A stretch of DNA of 64,000 nt from an uncultured Roseiflexaceae bacterium. Lineage in GTDB: Bacteria; Chloroflexota; Chloroflexia; Chloroflexales; Roseiflexaceae. The notes beneath the pieces are model-generated. The model was given only the letters and a program-made list of their open reading frames with translations. It was not told the DNA's origin and searched no databases. Positions 16,498 through 24,126 of the stretch are shown here, one piece after another. The stretch lies in assembly GCA_937988885.1 (NCBI GenBank), contig CALKHR010000080.1, forward strand, positions 176,017-240,016. The letters run 5' to 3'. Made by a program: the position numbers and the translations under genes. Each line of letters opens with the position of its first letter. The first letter of the stretch is position 1.

Positions 16498-17931
16498 TTA
16501 CGGCAACACCGAGGCTGATTCCTGTGCCGGTTGTGCCGCCTGGTCCGTCTGCCAATGCCGCCACGACCACCAGAACAGCACCGCCTGGATGGGCGCAATC
16601 AGCCACAGCACCGCCCAGAGCGAAGCTAACGAAGGGGCGATAAGCTGCATCGCCAGGTAGCCCAACCCCACAAACAACCAGTTGCCGACGCCGCTGATCA
16701 TCAACGGCAGGCGCGTATTGCCGATGCCGCGCAACGCCCCAGCGTAGACGTAATGGATGCCCCACAACGGCATCACCAGCGCAATGACCCGCAGCGCATC
16801 CACGCCCACCTTCAGCATCTCGGGATCATCGGTGAAGGCCAGCATCACATACTCGGCGAACACCAGGAACACCACCAACAACACGCCCATCCAGATGATC
16901 GCCCAGCGCAGCGCGATCTTCGCGATCAGCGGTGCCTCGTCGAAGCGGCGCGCGCCGATCGCCTGGCCCACCAATGCTGTCGTCGCCAACCCGAAACCCA
17001 CGCCCGGCAAGAACGAGATCGACGTGGCATTGATGATCACGCGGTGTGCGGCGAGCGCTGTTGTGCCCAACCCCGCTACGATCGGTGTGAGCACCGCGAA
17101 CGAAGTGATCATCAGCAACTGCTCGAAGGCGGCGGGCAAGCCGATGCGGAGAATATCGTTCAGCACCTTGAACTGCGGCCACCACAAGCCCGTACCGCTG
17201 ATCCGCACGCCGTTGCGGCCACGCCAGAGCACCATCACCAACAATACGGCGCCGATCAAACGAGCCAGGAAGGTCGCCCACGCGCTGCCCACCGCGCCCA
17301 TCGCGGGGAAACCCAAATGACCGTAGATCATCACGTAGGCCAAGCCCACGTTGATCACATTGCTGAGCGCTGTGACCAACATCGGCGTGCGGCTATCGCC
17401 GATGCCGCGCAGCACGCCACCGCTGATGATCGAGGTGGTGAGCGCGACAATCGTGCCGATCGTGACGTTCAGGTAGTCTTGCGAGATCTGGGATACATCC
17501 GGCGCGAGGCCGAACAAGCCCACAATGCTTGGGATGAGCGGAATGCCCACCACCGCCAACGGAATCGAGACGAGCGCACTCCAGATCAGCGTCTGCCGCG
17601 CGATGCTGTTGGCCCGCGAGAGATCGCGCGCGCCGTACGCCTGCGCCACCAACACCGAAGCACCCACCGACAACGCGCTCAGGGCCGCGATCAAGATGTA
17701 GATGATCTGGAGCGCTGTTCCGACGCCAGCGATCGCCGATGCCCCTAAGCGGGCCACCAGAATCGTATCGACGATGCCGAGCATCGTTTGCAGCAAGTTT
17801 TCGCTGATAACTGGCCAAGCCAAGCCCAACACACGGCGTTGAAGTTTCTTTTCCGCTGGCACATCGGGCGATGTACCTTCATCGTCCGCCATGTTCGACA
17901 AATGAGAAGCGTCTATTGGTTCCATAATCAC
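16498..17931 (-). CDS. MATE family multidrug/cation antiporter
   Basis: The 477-residue integral membrane protein shows about 12 hydrophobic segments in two related halves, as expected for MATE transporters, which export cationic drugs or metabolites in exchange for Na+ or H+. Characteristic stretches include GVGTALQI near residue 66 and RGIGDSRTPM in the first half, echoed by RGIGNTRLPL in the second. The first codon of the frame is GTG at 17931, with an ATG two codons later; neither has a convincing ribosome-binding site. Gene orientation is convergent with the small hypothetical protein. Substrate is unknown. Confidence 0.9.
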   Translation of the reverse strand: MIMEPIDASHLSNMADDEGTSPDVPAEKKLQRRVLGLAWPVISENLLQTMLGIVDTILVARLGASAIAGVGTALQIIYILIAALSALSVGASVLVAQAYGARDLSRANSIARQTLIWSALVSIPLAVVGIPLIPSIVGLFGLAPDVSQISQDYLNVTIGTIVALTTSIISGGVLRGIGDSRTPMLVTALSNVINVGLAYVMIYGHLGFPAMGAVGSAWATFLARLIGAVLLVMVLWRGRNGVRISGTGLWWPQFKVLNDILRIGLPAAFEQLLMITSFAVLTPIVAGLGTTALAAHRVIINATSISFLPGVGFGLATTALVGQAIGARRFDEAPLIAKIALRWAIIWMGVLLVVFLVFAEYVMLAFTDDPEMLKVGVDALRVIALVMPLWGIHYVYAGALRGIGNTRLPLMISGVGNWLFVGLGYLAMQLIAPSLASLWAVLWLIAPIQAVLFWWSWRHWQTDQAAQPAQESASVLP

Positions 17932-18088
17932 CAGGGCCGAGAAGTTGCCTAAAGAACGTGTGCAAGCTCAGCCGCGCCTCAAGCGCGCCCTACCTTGTGG
18001 CAAGAACGTGGAGTGCTATGCGGCCAGTTCACCACTTTTAGACCCCTCCCTGCGATAACACGGCGAATACACAGGGTACCTATTTACT

Positions 18089-18568
18089 TTACTGCTGTTG
18101 TTTCCACGCCTCCAGATTCGCTTCGATCTGGGCTTTGTGAAGTTGATCGTGGTCGCTGAGAGCCACGAGCGCCTCGGCGATCGAGAGTTGGCCACGTGTG
18201 GGGTGCACACCCGTGCGCGCAAGCTGAGCGGGTCGCAGCACCCGCACCTGCTCCAGCAATTCTTCGCGACGCTCGGCCAGCGTGATCAGCAGGAAGCCAA
18301 CCTGTTTGTTTTGATAATCGCGTTGACGCACGAGGTTATTGTCGAGCGGGGCGAGCTTGGGGTTGTCGGTCGATAGCATTTGGCGGATGCGGGCCAACCA
18401 CATCACCTCGGCTTCCACCAAATGCCCGAGCACCTCCACGACCGACCATTCCTCGGGGGCCGGGCGAAATCGCAGCGCTGGCTCACTGACACCTTGGAGT
18501 TGTGCTTTGAGCGCGGGATGAAAAGCTTCTAACGTTGCGATCTGCGCCTTCAGTTGCACTTCGTCCAT
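18089..18568 (-). CDS. DinB-like putative metal-dependent protein
   Basis: The 159-residue protein matches the DinB/YfiT four-helix-bundle group. A His in LGHLVEAE (first helix pair) and HDQLH near the C-terminus are the expected metal ligands. Family members include thiol-dependent S-transferases and proteins of unknown function; I cannot choose. The start is the ATG at 18568 because GGAGG lies five bases upstream, which shortens the longest frame by nine residues. It is transcribed divergently from homoserine dehydrogenase. Confidence 0.85.
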   Translation of the reverse strand: MDEVQLKAQIATLEAFHPALKAQLQGVSEPALRFRPAPEEWSVVEVLGHLVEAEVMWLARIRQMLSTDNPKLAPLDNNLVRQRDYQNKQVGFLLITLAERREELLEQVRVLRPAQLARTGVHPTRGQLSIAEALVALSDHDQLHKAQIEANLEAWKQQQ

Positions 18569-18621
18569 ATGACCTCCTATCTTGTTGTAGCGCATTCATT
18601 ATACGTGATGCTCATAACGTG

Positions 18622-18627
18622 TATAAT
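18622..18627 (+). promoter_or_regulatory. Possible -10 box for the hom leader transcript
   Basis: A perfect TATAAT lies 137 bases before the leader ORF, with only a weak TTATAC 17 bases upstream. A second candidate, TATAGT, lies near 18684. Neither has a convincing -35. Confidence 0.3.
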
Positions 18628-18742
18628 AGCCATTAGCCTGTGCGTTTTATGTGTTATTTGTGTTTAATTCGCTTGCTAACCTGCTATAGTGCAGCTTTTT
18701 TGCTACTCCGTCTACCTACCTGATCTTTCGTACTGTTCGAAC

Positions 18743-18840
18743 ACCTTCGGAAGTAGGAGATCAATGCGCTCCATCGCGCATACTATCGTGTTGGCTTCAA
18801 CATCATGAAAACCTTCGAAAGTGGGAAATCGATGCGCACC
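18743..18840 (+). repeat. Duplicated translation-start module ahead of hom
   Basis: The 30-base segments 18743-18772 and 18811-18840 agree at 25 positions. Each contains accttcg, a purine-rich ribosome-binding site and an ATG followed by CGC. The first starts a 14-codon ORF and the second starts hom, so the start region appears to have been duplicated 68 bases apart. Confidence 0.75.
18764..18808 (+). CDS. Putative 14-residue leader peptide upstream of hom
   Basis: An ATG preceded by TAGGAG opens an ORF encoding MRSIAHTIVLASTS and stopping at TGA 18808, 23 bases before the hom start. It contains two Thr and two Ile among 14 residues, amino acids made through the homoserine pathway. Threonine operons are often controlled by such leader peptides, but I see no clear competing terminator hairpin here. 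The ribosome-binding site is better than that of hom itself. It is a plausible regulatory uORF, but may be only a relic of the duplication. Confidence 0.35.
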   Translation: MRSIAHTIVLASTS

Positions 18841-19857
18841 TATCGAATCATGCTGACTGGCCTTGGCAATGTTGGGCGAAGCTTTTTGGAGCTTGGGCTT
18901 TCGCAGGCGGAACTGCTTGCGAAGGTGTACGGCATCCAATTACGTGTAGTTGGAGCGGCAGATAGCGGTGGTGCTGCGCTCGATGAGAACGGCCTCGATC
19001 TCGCCACACTGCTCGAAGCCAAGCGCGCGCGACGCAGTGTCGCCACGCTGCCTGGCGTGGGTCGTCCGGGCATGTCGGCAGTCGAACTGACGCAGCAGGC
19101 TCCTGCCGACATTCTGCTCGAATCCACGCTCACCAACTTGCAACACGGCCAACCGGGCCACGATATTATCCGTACTGCGCTCAACCGCAAGATCGCCGTT
19201 GTGACGGCCAACAAAGGGCCGTTGGTGTTGGCATACACCGAACTGAGCGAACTTGCCGAGCGCATGGGTGTGGGCCTGCGCTTTAGCGCGTGCGTAGGTG
19301 GCTACTTGCCCACCGTGAACATCGGGCGGCGCGACTTGGCCGGCGCCACGATCACCCGCATCGAGGCGGTGCTGAACGGCACCACACAGGGCATCCTGCG
19401 TATGATCGAGGCGGGCCACACCTACGACGAAGCGTTGGCCGAGATGCAGCGGCGCGGGCTTGCCGAGGCCGATCCCACGCTCGATGTCGAGGGCTGGGAC
19501 GCCACGAACAAAATCATCATCCTGGCGAATAGCGTGTTGCGCCGCCCCACCACCCTCGCCGATGTGCAGCGTGAGGGCATCACGCACCTGACGCGTGAGG
19601 TGCTGCAAGAGGCGCTCGCCAAGCAGACTCGCATTGTGCTGCTGTGCTTGGCCGAGCAGGTCGATGGCGACTATCGCTTCAGCGTGCGGCCCACGGCGTT
19701 GCCGCTCGACCATCCGCTGGCCCGTATGTCGGGCGATGAGATGGGCATCGTCTACTACACCGATATCGGCGGGCGCACCAGCGCATCCTCGGCGGAGCGT
19801 GGCCCTGGACCCACCGCCGCGGCAATGCTGCGCGACCTGATCGACTTGGCGGCGTAG
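18832..19857 (+). CDS. hom: Homoserine dehydrogenase
   Basis: This 341-residue enzyme reduces aspartate semialdehyde to homoserine with NAD(P)H, the branch point to threonine and methionine. The N-terminal Rossmann motif is GLGNVG (10-15). The catalytic domain contains TANKGPL, the LNGTTQGIL motif and DPTLDVEGWD-TNK with the proton-transfer lysine. There is no C-terminal ACT domain, so allosteric threonine inhibition through ACT is not expected. I start at 18832, where the N-terminus aligns with typical homoserine dehydrogenases and GGGA lies six bases upstream. An alternative ATG at 18805 overlaps the leader ORF stop. A strong hairpin follows the gene. Confidence 0.9.
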   Translation: MRTYRIMLTGLGNVGRSFLELGLSQAELLAKVYGIQLRVVGAADSGGAALDENGLDLATLLEAKRARRSVATLPGVGRPGMSAVELTQQAPADILLESTLTNLQHGQPGHDIIRTALNRKIAVVTANKGPLVLAYTELSELAERMGVGLRFSACVGGYLPTVNIGRRDLAGATITRIEAVLNGTTQGILRMIEAGHTYDEALAEMQRRGLAEADPTLDVEGWDATNKIIILANSVLRRPTTLADVQREGITHLTREVLQEALAKQTRIVLLCLAEQVDGDYRFSVRPTALPLDHPLARMSGDEMGIVYYTDIGGRTSASSAERGPGPTAAAMLRDLIDLAA

Positions 19858-19899
19858 CGACGCGCTGCGTTGCTGAGCGGTAACGCCTGAAACAGAATC

Positions 19900-19955
19900 G
19901 ACCTGTCTGGTGGGCATCTCAGCGTGAGCATGCTGAGCACCAGGCAGGTCTTTGT
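19900..19955 (+). terminator. Terminator after hom
   Basis: gacctgtctggtg (19900-19912) pairs with caccaggcaggtc (19938-19950) over 13 bp with one G-U pair. Inside it, ctcagc pairs with gctgag. The hairpin is followed by a short TTTGTG tract. Confidence 0.75.
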
Positions 19956-20009
19956 GTTCATCGTCTATTCGCTGCGTTTGCGTCGAATCCGTTGTGTTAG
20001 CCGCGCATC

Positions 20010-20130
20010 GAGCGGCGCGCGTTGTGGCGCGCAGCGCCATACCTGTCCGAGCGCGCACACGTTGTGCACGACGTTGTTTGCCCGCAGCGACGGGCGTTGG
20101 GGTTGACGACGTGGCCCCTTCTTCCCAAAA
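20010..20130 (+). repeat. Dispersed intergenic repeat, copy A
   Basis: About 120 bp sharing long identical blocks with copy C at 63.85 kb (for example ctgtccgagcgcgcacac and gttgtgcacgacg) and clearer-than-chance similarity with copy B at 60.9 kb. It contains the hairpin tggcgc-gca-gcgcca and the stem gcaca-cgt-tgtgc. It lies between the hom terminator and the end of the EamA gene. Confidence 0.85.
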
Positions 20131-20150
20131 CAATAGCAGGTTGTGACGGC

Positions 20151-21083
20151 CTACGCGGCCTGTTGGATGCTCTCGGCGGTTGGCTGCGCGGTGCTGTTCG
20201 CCATTTGCGAGAATGTCACGGCCCCTAGGATCAGCAGCATACCGACGACCTGCGGCCACTCCAGCCGTTCGCCCAGGATCAGCAGCGCGAAGAGCGCGGC
20301 GGCGGGCGCTTCGATGATCGCGATCAGACCGGCGATCTGGCCGGGGATGGCGCGCAGCGCGATGGTGAACATCGCATAGCCGGCCAGCGTTGGCCCGAGC
20401 GCCAGGAGCACCAGCCAACCCCACGAATCCAGCCCACCGATCGCGGCGACCTGCGTGGGTTCGGCCATCAGGTTGATGATGAGCAGCATCAGCGAGCCGA
20501 ACAGCATCGTGTAGGCCAGCGAGGTCCAGGGGCTGTACGATTGCACCGAGCGTTGGCTGAACAGCACATAGCCTGCGTGGGTGAAGCCTGTGCCCAAGCC
20601 GATCAGGATGCCGATCCAACTCAGGCGGAGCACCGAGAGGTCGTAGGCGCGCACCAACAGGACGCAGCCGATCAGCGCTACTACGAGCGCGGCGACCTGT
20701 TTACGGCTGATCGTTTCGTGAAACAGCAGCCAGGCACCGAGCATAACGAAGATGGGGTAGGTGTAGATCAGGACGGTGGCGACTGCGGCGCCGTTCAAGC
20801 CGATCGAAAAGACCCAGAGGGCGTGGTAGACGCCGACGGAGAGCGCGCCGATGGCTGCGAAGCCGCCGAGGTCGGAGCGAGCGACCCGTAGTTCGCGTGG
20901 ACGTAGCAGAAGGAGACCGAGCAGACAAGCGATTGCGATCAGCATGTCGCGCCAGAAGGCGACGGCTAACCGTGGTGCGCCACTATCAAGGAGGTATTTG
21001 ATAAGGACGCTGGTCGTAGACCAGGCTAGCGCTGAGCCGAAGCTCAGCGCGTAGCCTATCCGTGGGCTGAATGGTCGTGTCAA
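20151..21083 (-). CDS. EamA/DMT-superfamily transporter
   Basis: The 310-residue membrane protein has about ten hydrophobic helices arranged as two EamA repeats, each with the typical conserved Pro/Gly pattern (first repeat near IYTYPIFVML, second near IEAPAAALFALL). Relatives export amino acids or other small metabolites. I place the start at TTG 21083, which overlaps the TGA stop of the upstream small-protein gene in a TTGA arrangement; the longer frame to 21161 would run antiparallel to nothing but would overlap that gene by 82 bases. Translation is therefore probably coupled. An Lrp-type regulator heads the same unit, a common setting for amino-acid exporters. The substrate is not known. 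Confidence 0.85.
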   Translation of the reverse strand: MTRPFSPRIGYALSFGSALAWSTTSVLIKYLLDSGAPRLAVAFWRDMLIAIACLLGLLLLRPRELRVARSDLGGFAAIGALSVGVYHALWVFSIGLNGAAVATVLIYTYPIFVMLGAWLLFHETISRKQVAALVVALIGCVLLVRAYDLSVLRLSWIGILIGLGTGFTHAGYVLFSQRSVQSYSPWTSLAYTMLFGSLMLLIINLMAEPTQVAAIGGLDSWGWLVLLALGPTLAGYAMFTIALRAIPGQIAGLIAIIEAPAAALFALLILGERLEWPQVVGMLLILGAVTFSQMANSTAQPTAESIQQAA

Positions 21084-21274
21084 GCAAGCACCACTGCAAT
21101 CAAGGCGAATACAATCAGCAGGAGCATTGTGATGGGCAGGATGTTGAGCGGGTTGCTCCAATCCCAGTGAACCGACGTATCGAGCGGCATGTGCGAGCCA
21201 ATCTGCTTCGAGGGCTGAGCGGCTGGCGTTTGTGGTAACGGGATACGCGATGAGAAGTTGGTTTGCGCGATCAT
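21080..21274 (-). CDS. 64-residue tail-anchored small membrane protein
   Basis: The product has a polar, Pro/Gln/Ser-rich N-terminus of about 45 residues followed by one strongly hydrophobic C-terminal segment (about 46-63) and then the stop, the layout of a tail-anchored protein. AGAGGT lies seven bases before the ATG. Its stop codon overlaps the TTG start of the EamA gene by the bases TTGA, and the Lrp gene ends 58 bases upstream, so the three genes look like one operon. I do not recognise a family. A role as a small partner or regulator of the transporter is inferred only from coupling. Confidence 0.7.
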   Translation of the reverse strand: MIAQTNFSSRIPLPQTPAAQPSKQIGSHMPLDTSVHWDWSNPLNILPITMLLLIVFALIAVVLA

Positions 21275-21332
21275 TGTATGTACCTCTTGTGCTTTCTTTG
21301 TCTTTGTATATGTTGGTGATAAGACTGTCATA

Positions 21333-21869
21333 TCAAGCCTCGTCAGGATTTGCAGTTGCTTTCGGGTCAGGGTCGAGCACAATTGATATCGGCCTCTTGG
21401 TCGGGATATCGGCTGGCAACGGCACGACACTTGTTTCGTAAGCTGATGATGTCGCTAATGTTGTCAGAGTGCGCCGCACGCCCGGATGTGTGCGAAGTTG
21501 ATAGTGCGTGATATTCTCCAAGGTTTGCGGGTTGAGAGTGCGTACCTTGATCAGAAAACACCACTCACCAATCACTCGATGTATTTCCTGCACTCCTGGC
21601 AGAGTGCTGATGAAGTTGCTCACATCTTCGAGATCACTGCCTGCTTGTGTCTCGACAAAGATGAACGCTGTCACGGTTAGCCCGAGGGCTAAAGGGTCCA
21701 CCACGGCGGTGTAGCCTTTGATGTAGCCGCGTTCTTCGAGCAGTTTCACGCGCCGTAGGACTGTCGGCGGCGCTAGACCCACTCGTTGAGCGAGTTCAGC
21801 GTTCGAGATCCGACCATCCTCTTGAAGCAAACGGAGAAGTTGGAGATCGATGTCGTCTAAACTATCCAT
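21333..21869 (-). CDS. Lrp/AsnC family transcriptional regulator
   Basis: The 178-residue protein has an N-terminal AsnC-type helix-turn-helix (about 5-60, with SNAELAQRVGLAPPTVLRRV as the reading head) and a C-terminal RAM/ACT-like effector domain (about 65-145) with the usual VxxxxxxxGxxD-like core. A 30-residue Pro-rich tail is extra. Members bind amino acids and act as octamers on nearby genes. It is first in a unit with the small tail-anchored protein and the EamA exporter, so control of that exporter is likely. GGAGGAGG stands just before the ATG. Confidence 0.92.
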   Translation of the reverse strand: MDSLDDIDLQLLRLLQEDGRISNAELAQRVGLAPPTVLRRVKLLEERGYIKGYTAVVDPLALGLTVTAFIFVETQAGSDLEDVSNFISTLPGVQEIHRVIGEWCFLIKVRTLNPQTLENITHYQLRTHPGVRRTLTTLATSSAYETSVVPLPADIPTKRPISIVLDPDPKATANPDEA

Positions 21870-22013
21870 AGGCCCTCCTCCATTTTGCTACATCGTACTG
21901 TTTGGTCGTTTTTGTCTAACTTATCCATCTAATATTAGTATACCATTCTAACGATATAATATCAATAGGTCTAAAGTTCTAATTTTGTGTTGTTTGTGGT
22001 ACGGTTTCGGTAC

Positions 22014-22080
22014 GTCGTTCGGCGAAAATGGGCTACCCAAGGCGTATACGGCATTAGAAAGCCTGTTACGCCGAACGACA
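22014..22080. terminator. Large hairpin downstream of the MocR gene
   Basis: gtcgttcggcg (22014-22024) and cgccgaacgac (22070-22080) are perfect 11-base inverted arms around 45 bases, within which tgggctaccca can form a small second stem. It begins 17 bases after the stop of the minus-strand regulator gene. There is no T-run, so it may be a terminator or a processed 3' structure. Confidence 0.4.
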
Positions 22081-22096
22081 ACCATGTCGTGTATGC

Positions 22097-23569
22097 TTAA
22101 ACGAGAGGTACGCAGTCTGCCAAAACGGGTGGGTTGAAGACGCGGCGGGTGAGTTGTGTGCTCAGCACTTCTCCCAGGATCTGCACAGCCTCTTGGATGA
22201 CCGCTGGCGTTTGTGTCGCGAAGCTCAGGCGCATGTACGGACGTGGCGCTGGGCCGCTAAAGAACACATCGCCGGGCGTGAAGGCGACGCCGCGCTCCAC
22301 TGCCGCTAGGTAGAGATCGTGTACCGAGACGCCGAGTGGCAGCGAGACCCACGAGCAGAAGCCGCCATGCGGTGTGGTCCATCGCACGCCGGATGGGAAG
22401 TAGCGGCTCATGGCGTTGATCAGGGTTTCGCAGCGCTCTCGGTAGCGTGGGATCACGCGCCGCAGGTGGCTGTGAAGCCGCCCATTTTGCACAAAGATCG
22501 CCAATGCCTGTTGGATGAGTGATGGCGAGCAGAGGTCGAACGACTGCTTGATCGCCACCATACGGCTGAGCAGTTCTGGCGAGGCGACTGCATAGCCAAT
22601 GCGCAGCCCGGGCAGCAGTAACTTCGAGAAACTGCTGATGTAGATGATCTGCCCATCGCGATCGTCCGATTTCATGGCCAACGGTGGCTCGCCGTTGTAG
22701 CACAAGCGCCCATAGATGTCGTCCTCGACGATCGGCAGGCGGTGGCGTGCGGCGATCTCGAGCAGGGCGGCGCGGCGGGCCGGGCTGAGGCACACGCCGG
22801 TGGGGTTCTGAAACGCCGGAATGGTGTAGATGAACCTCGGGCGATGCGCTTGGATGAGCGGCTCAAGCGCATCGACGATCAGGCCCTCCTCGTCCATCGG
22901 CACGCCGATCGTCTGGATCTCTTGGGCGTTCATCGTGCTGAGCGCGCCAAGGTAGGTCGGTTGCTCGACCAGCACCGTATCGCCTGGGCGGGCCAGCGAT
23001 TGTGTTATCAGGGCGAGCGCTTGCGTGGCGCCCGTGGTGATGATGATCTCGTCGGGGCTGGCGTGTACCCCGCGGTCGCGCAACAACTCCGAGACGACCG
23101 TGCGCAGCAGTGGGTCGCCTTGAGTTGGGCTATAGCTCAGAGCGCTGGGGCCGTTGCTCAGTGCTTCGTCGAGCGCCTGTTTGAATTCGCGCATCGGGTA
23201 GAGATCGGGAGCAGGATCGGCCATTGCCAGGGTGCGCAGGCCCGGTAACTGCGCCATGCGCATCATATCGCCCATCAGGTTGTGAGCCGAGAGTTCGCGA
23301 TCCGGTGGGGTAAGCAGGCCCAATGGTGTGGATTGCTGTGCGACAAATGTGCCGCGCCCGACGGTCGCTTCCACCCAGCCGCCAGCCTGCAACTCGCTGT
23401 AGGCGCTGTGAATAGTGAGGCGGGTCACGCCCAATTGCTGGGCAAGCTCGCGTACCGTGGGCAGGCGAGCGCCCGGAGGCAGCGCGCCGGAGCGGATTCG
23501 GCGCTGGATATCTTGTGCCAGTTGCATGTAGAGAGGCTGCGCACTCCCACGATTAAGTTCGATCCGCAT
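22097..23569 (-). CDS. MocR-type GntR regulator with aminotransferase-like domain
   Basis: The 490-residue protein joins an N-terminal GntR winged helix (about 10-75, with PTVRELAQQLGVTRLTIHS) to a class I aminotransferase-fold domain. The PLP lysine lies in SSFSKLLLPGLRIG. MocR/PdxR proteins bind PLP and regulate vitamin B6, GABA, taurine or amino-acid genes; some of this shape are true aminotransferases. It is transcribed away from a 557-bp non-coding stretch, with no obvious target beside it. No Shine-Dalgarno stands out, but the ATG and length match the family. Confidence 0.9.
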   Translation of the reverse strand: MRIELNRGSAQPLYMQLAQDIQRRIRSGALPPGARLPTVRELAQQLGVTRLTIHSAYSELQAGGWVEATVGRGTFVAQQSTPLGLLTPPDRELSAHNLMGDMMRMAQLPGLRTLAMADPAPDLYPMREFKQALDEALSNGPSALSYSPTQGDPLLRTVVSELLRDRGVHASPDEIIITTGATQALALITQSLARPGDTVLVEQPTYLGALSTMNAQEIQTIGVPMDEEGLIVDALEPLIQAHRPRFIYTIPAFQNPTGVCLSPARRAALLEIAARHRLPIVEDDIYGRLCYNGEPPLAMKSDDRDGQIIYISSFSKLLLPGLRIGYAVASPELLSRMVAIKQSFDLCSPSLIQQALAIFVQNGRLHSHLRRVIPRYRERCETLINAMSRYFPSGVRWTTPHGGFCSWVSLPLGVSVHDLYLAAVERGVAFTPGDVFFSGPAPRPYMRLSFATQTPAVIQEAVQILGEVLSTQLTRRVFNPPVLADCVPLV

Positions 23570-23700
23570 ACGCTTACCTCGTTAGGAACGACCGAAGCGT
23601 GCCTACCTGTCTCAATGGTCGCATTGTTTGTGGTAGGACAATTCGGTTTTTGGAGAAGATTGTACCGCTTTGTCTCGGTTGCAGGATGTGTATAGGGGTA

Positions 23701-23892
23701 ATGTACGTCGATCTCGATGAACTGTACAGAGACAAGTGGCTGAGATTTGTTTAGGACAATCAGCGTAAGCTCAACATAGCGATCGAGCTCACCGACAGTA
23801 TGATGGGGCGTGTTATGGAGGCCAAACCAGCGTTTGAATGGACACCATCCAACTTCATTGGTATGATGCTAAAGCGAATTGGGCAGCGGTAA
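23701..23892 (+). pseudogene. Possible interrupted small gene
   Basis: A reading frame from ATG 23701 gives 17 residues beginning MYVDLDELYRDKW, meets TAG at 23752, then continues in the same frame for 45 more codons (DNQRKLNIAIEL and on to MMLKRIGQR) to TAA at 23892. Composition before and after the stop looks protein-like, which suggests one point mutation in a small gene. The evidence is weak at this length, and I do not recognise the sequence. Confidence 0.25.
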
Positions 23893-24079
23893 TGCAACGA
23901 TGAACATGCTGAAGCGCCTCATGGCTTGTGCGGAGTGACAATGCTACACAGAAATGTTGGAGCCTTGCGCGCAACGCATCATCGGCTGCCGATTGTCTCG
24001 GCAGTAACTATCCCGGGTTACGAACGGTTCCTCTGCAGGGAGATTTTCTCAAAGAAGTGCACTAACTGAATGGCCATGC

Positions 24080-24085
24080 TATAAT
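24080..24085 (+). promoter_or_regulatory. -10 box for the nucleotidyltransferase gene
   Basis: A perfect TATAAT lies 41 bases before the start codon; the -35 hexamer is poor. Confidence 0.45.
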
Positions 24086-24126
24086 TGAGTGGCAGCAAAA
24101 GCTTACTTTTAAGGATGTAAAGCACT

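Larger units (their letters stand above)
23570..24126. other. Long intergenic region between divergent genes
   Basis: This 557-bp stretch is visibly more AT-rich than the flanking genes. It should contain the promoters of the MocR gene and the nucleotidyltransferase gene. The only candidates I can point to are a TATAAT at 24080 and the interrupted reading frame at 23701. No RNA gene was recognised. Confidence 0.6.

Noticed and set aside
18940..20619. 559-codon open frame on the minus strand antisense to hom
   Set aside because: It is a long open frame caused by GC-rich third positions of hom and the adjacent repeat; its translation is low-complexity and has no ribosome-binding site.
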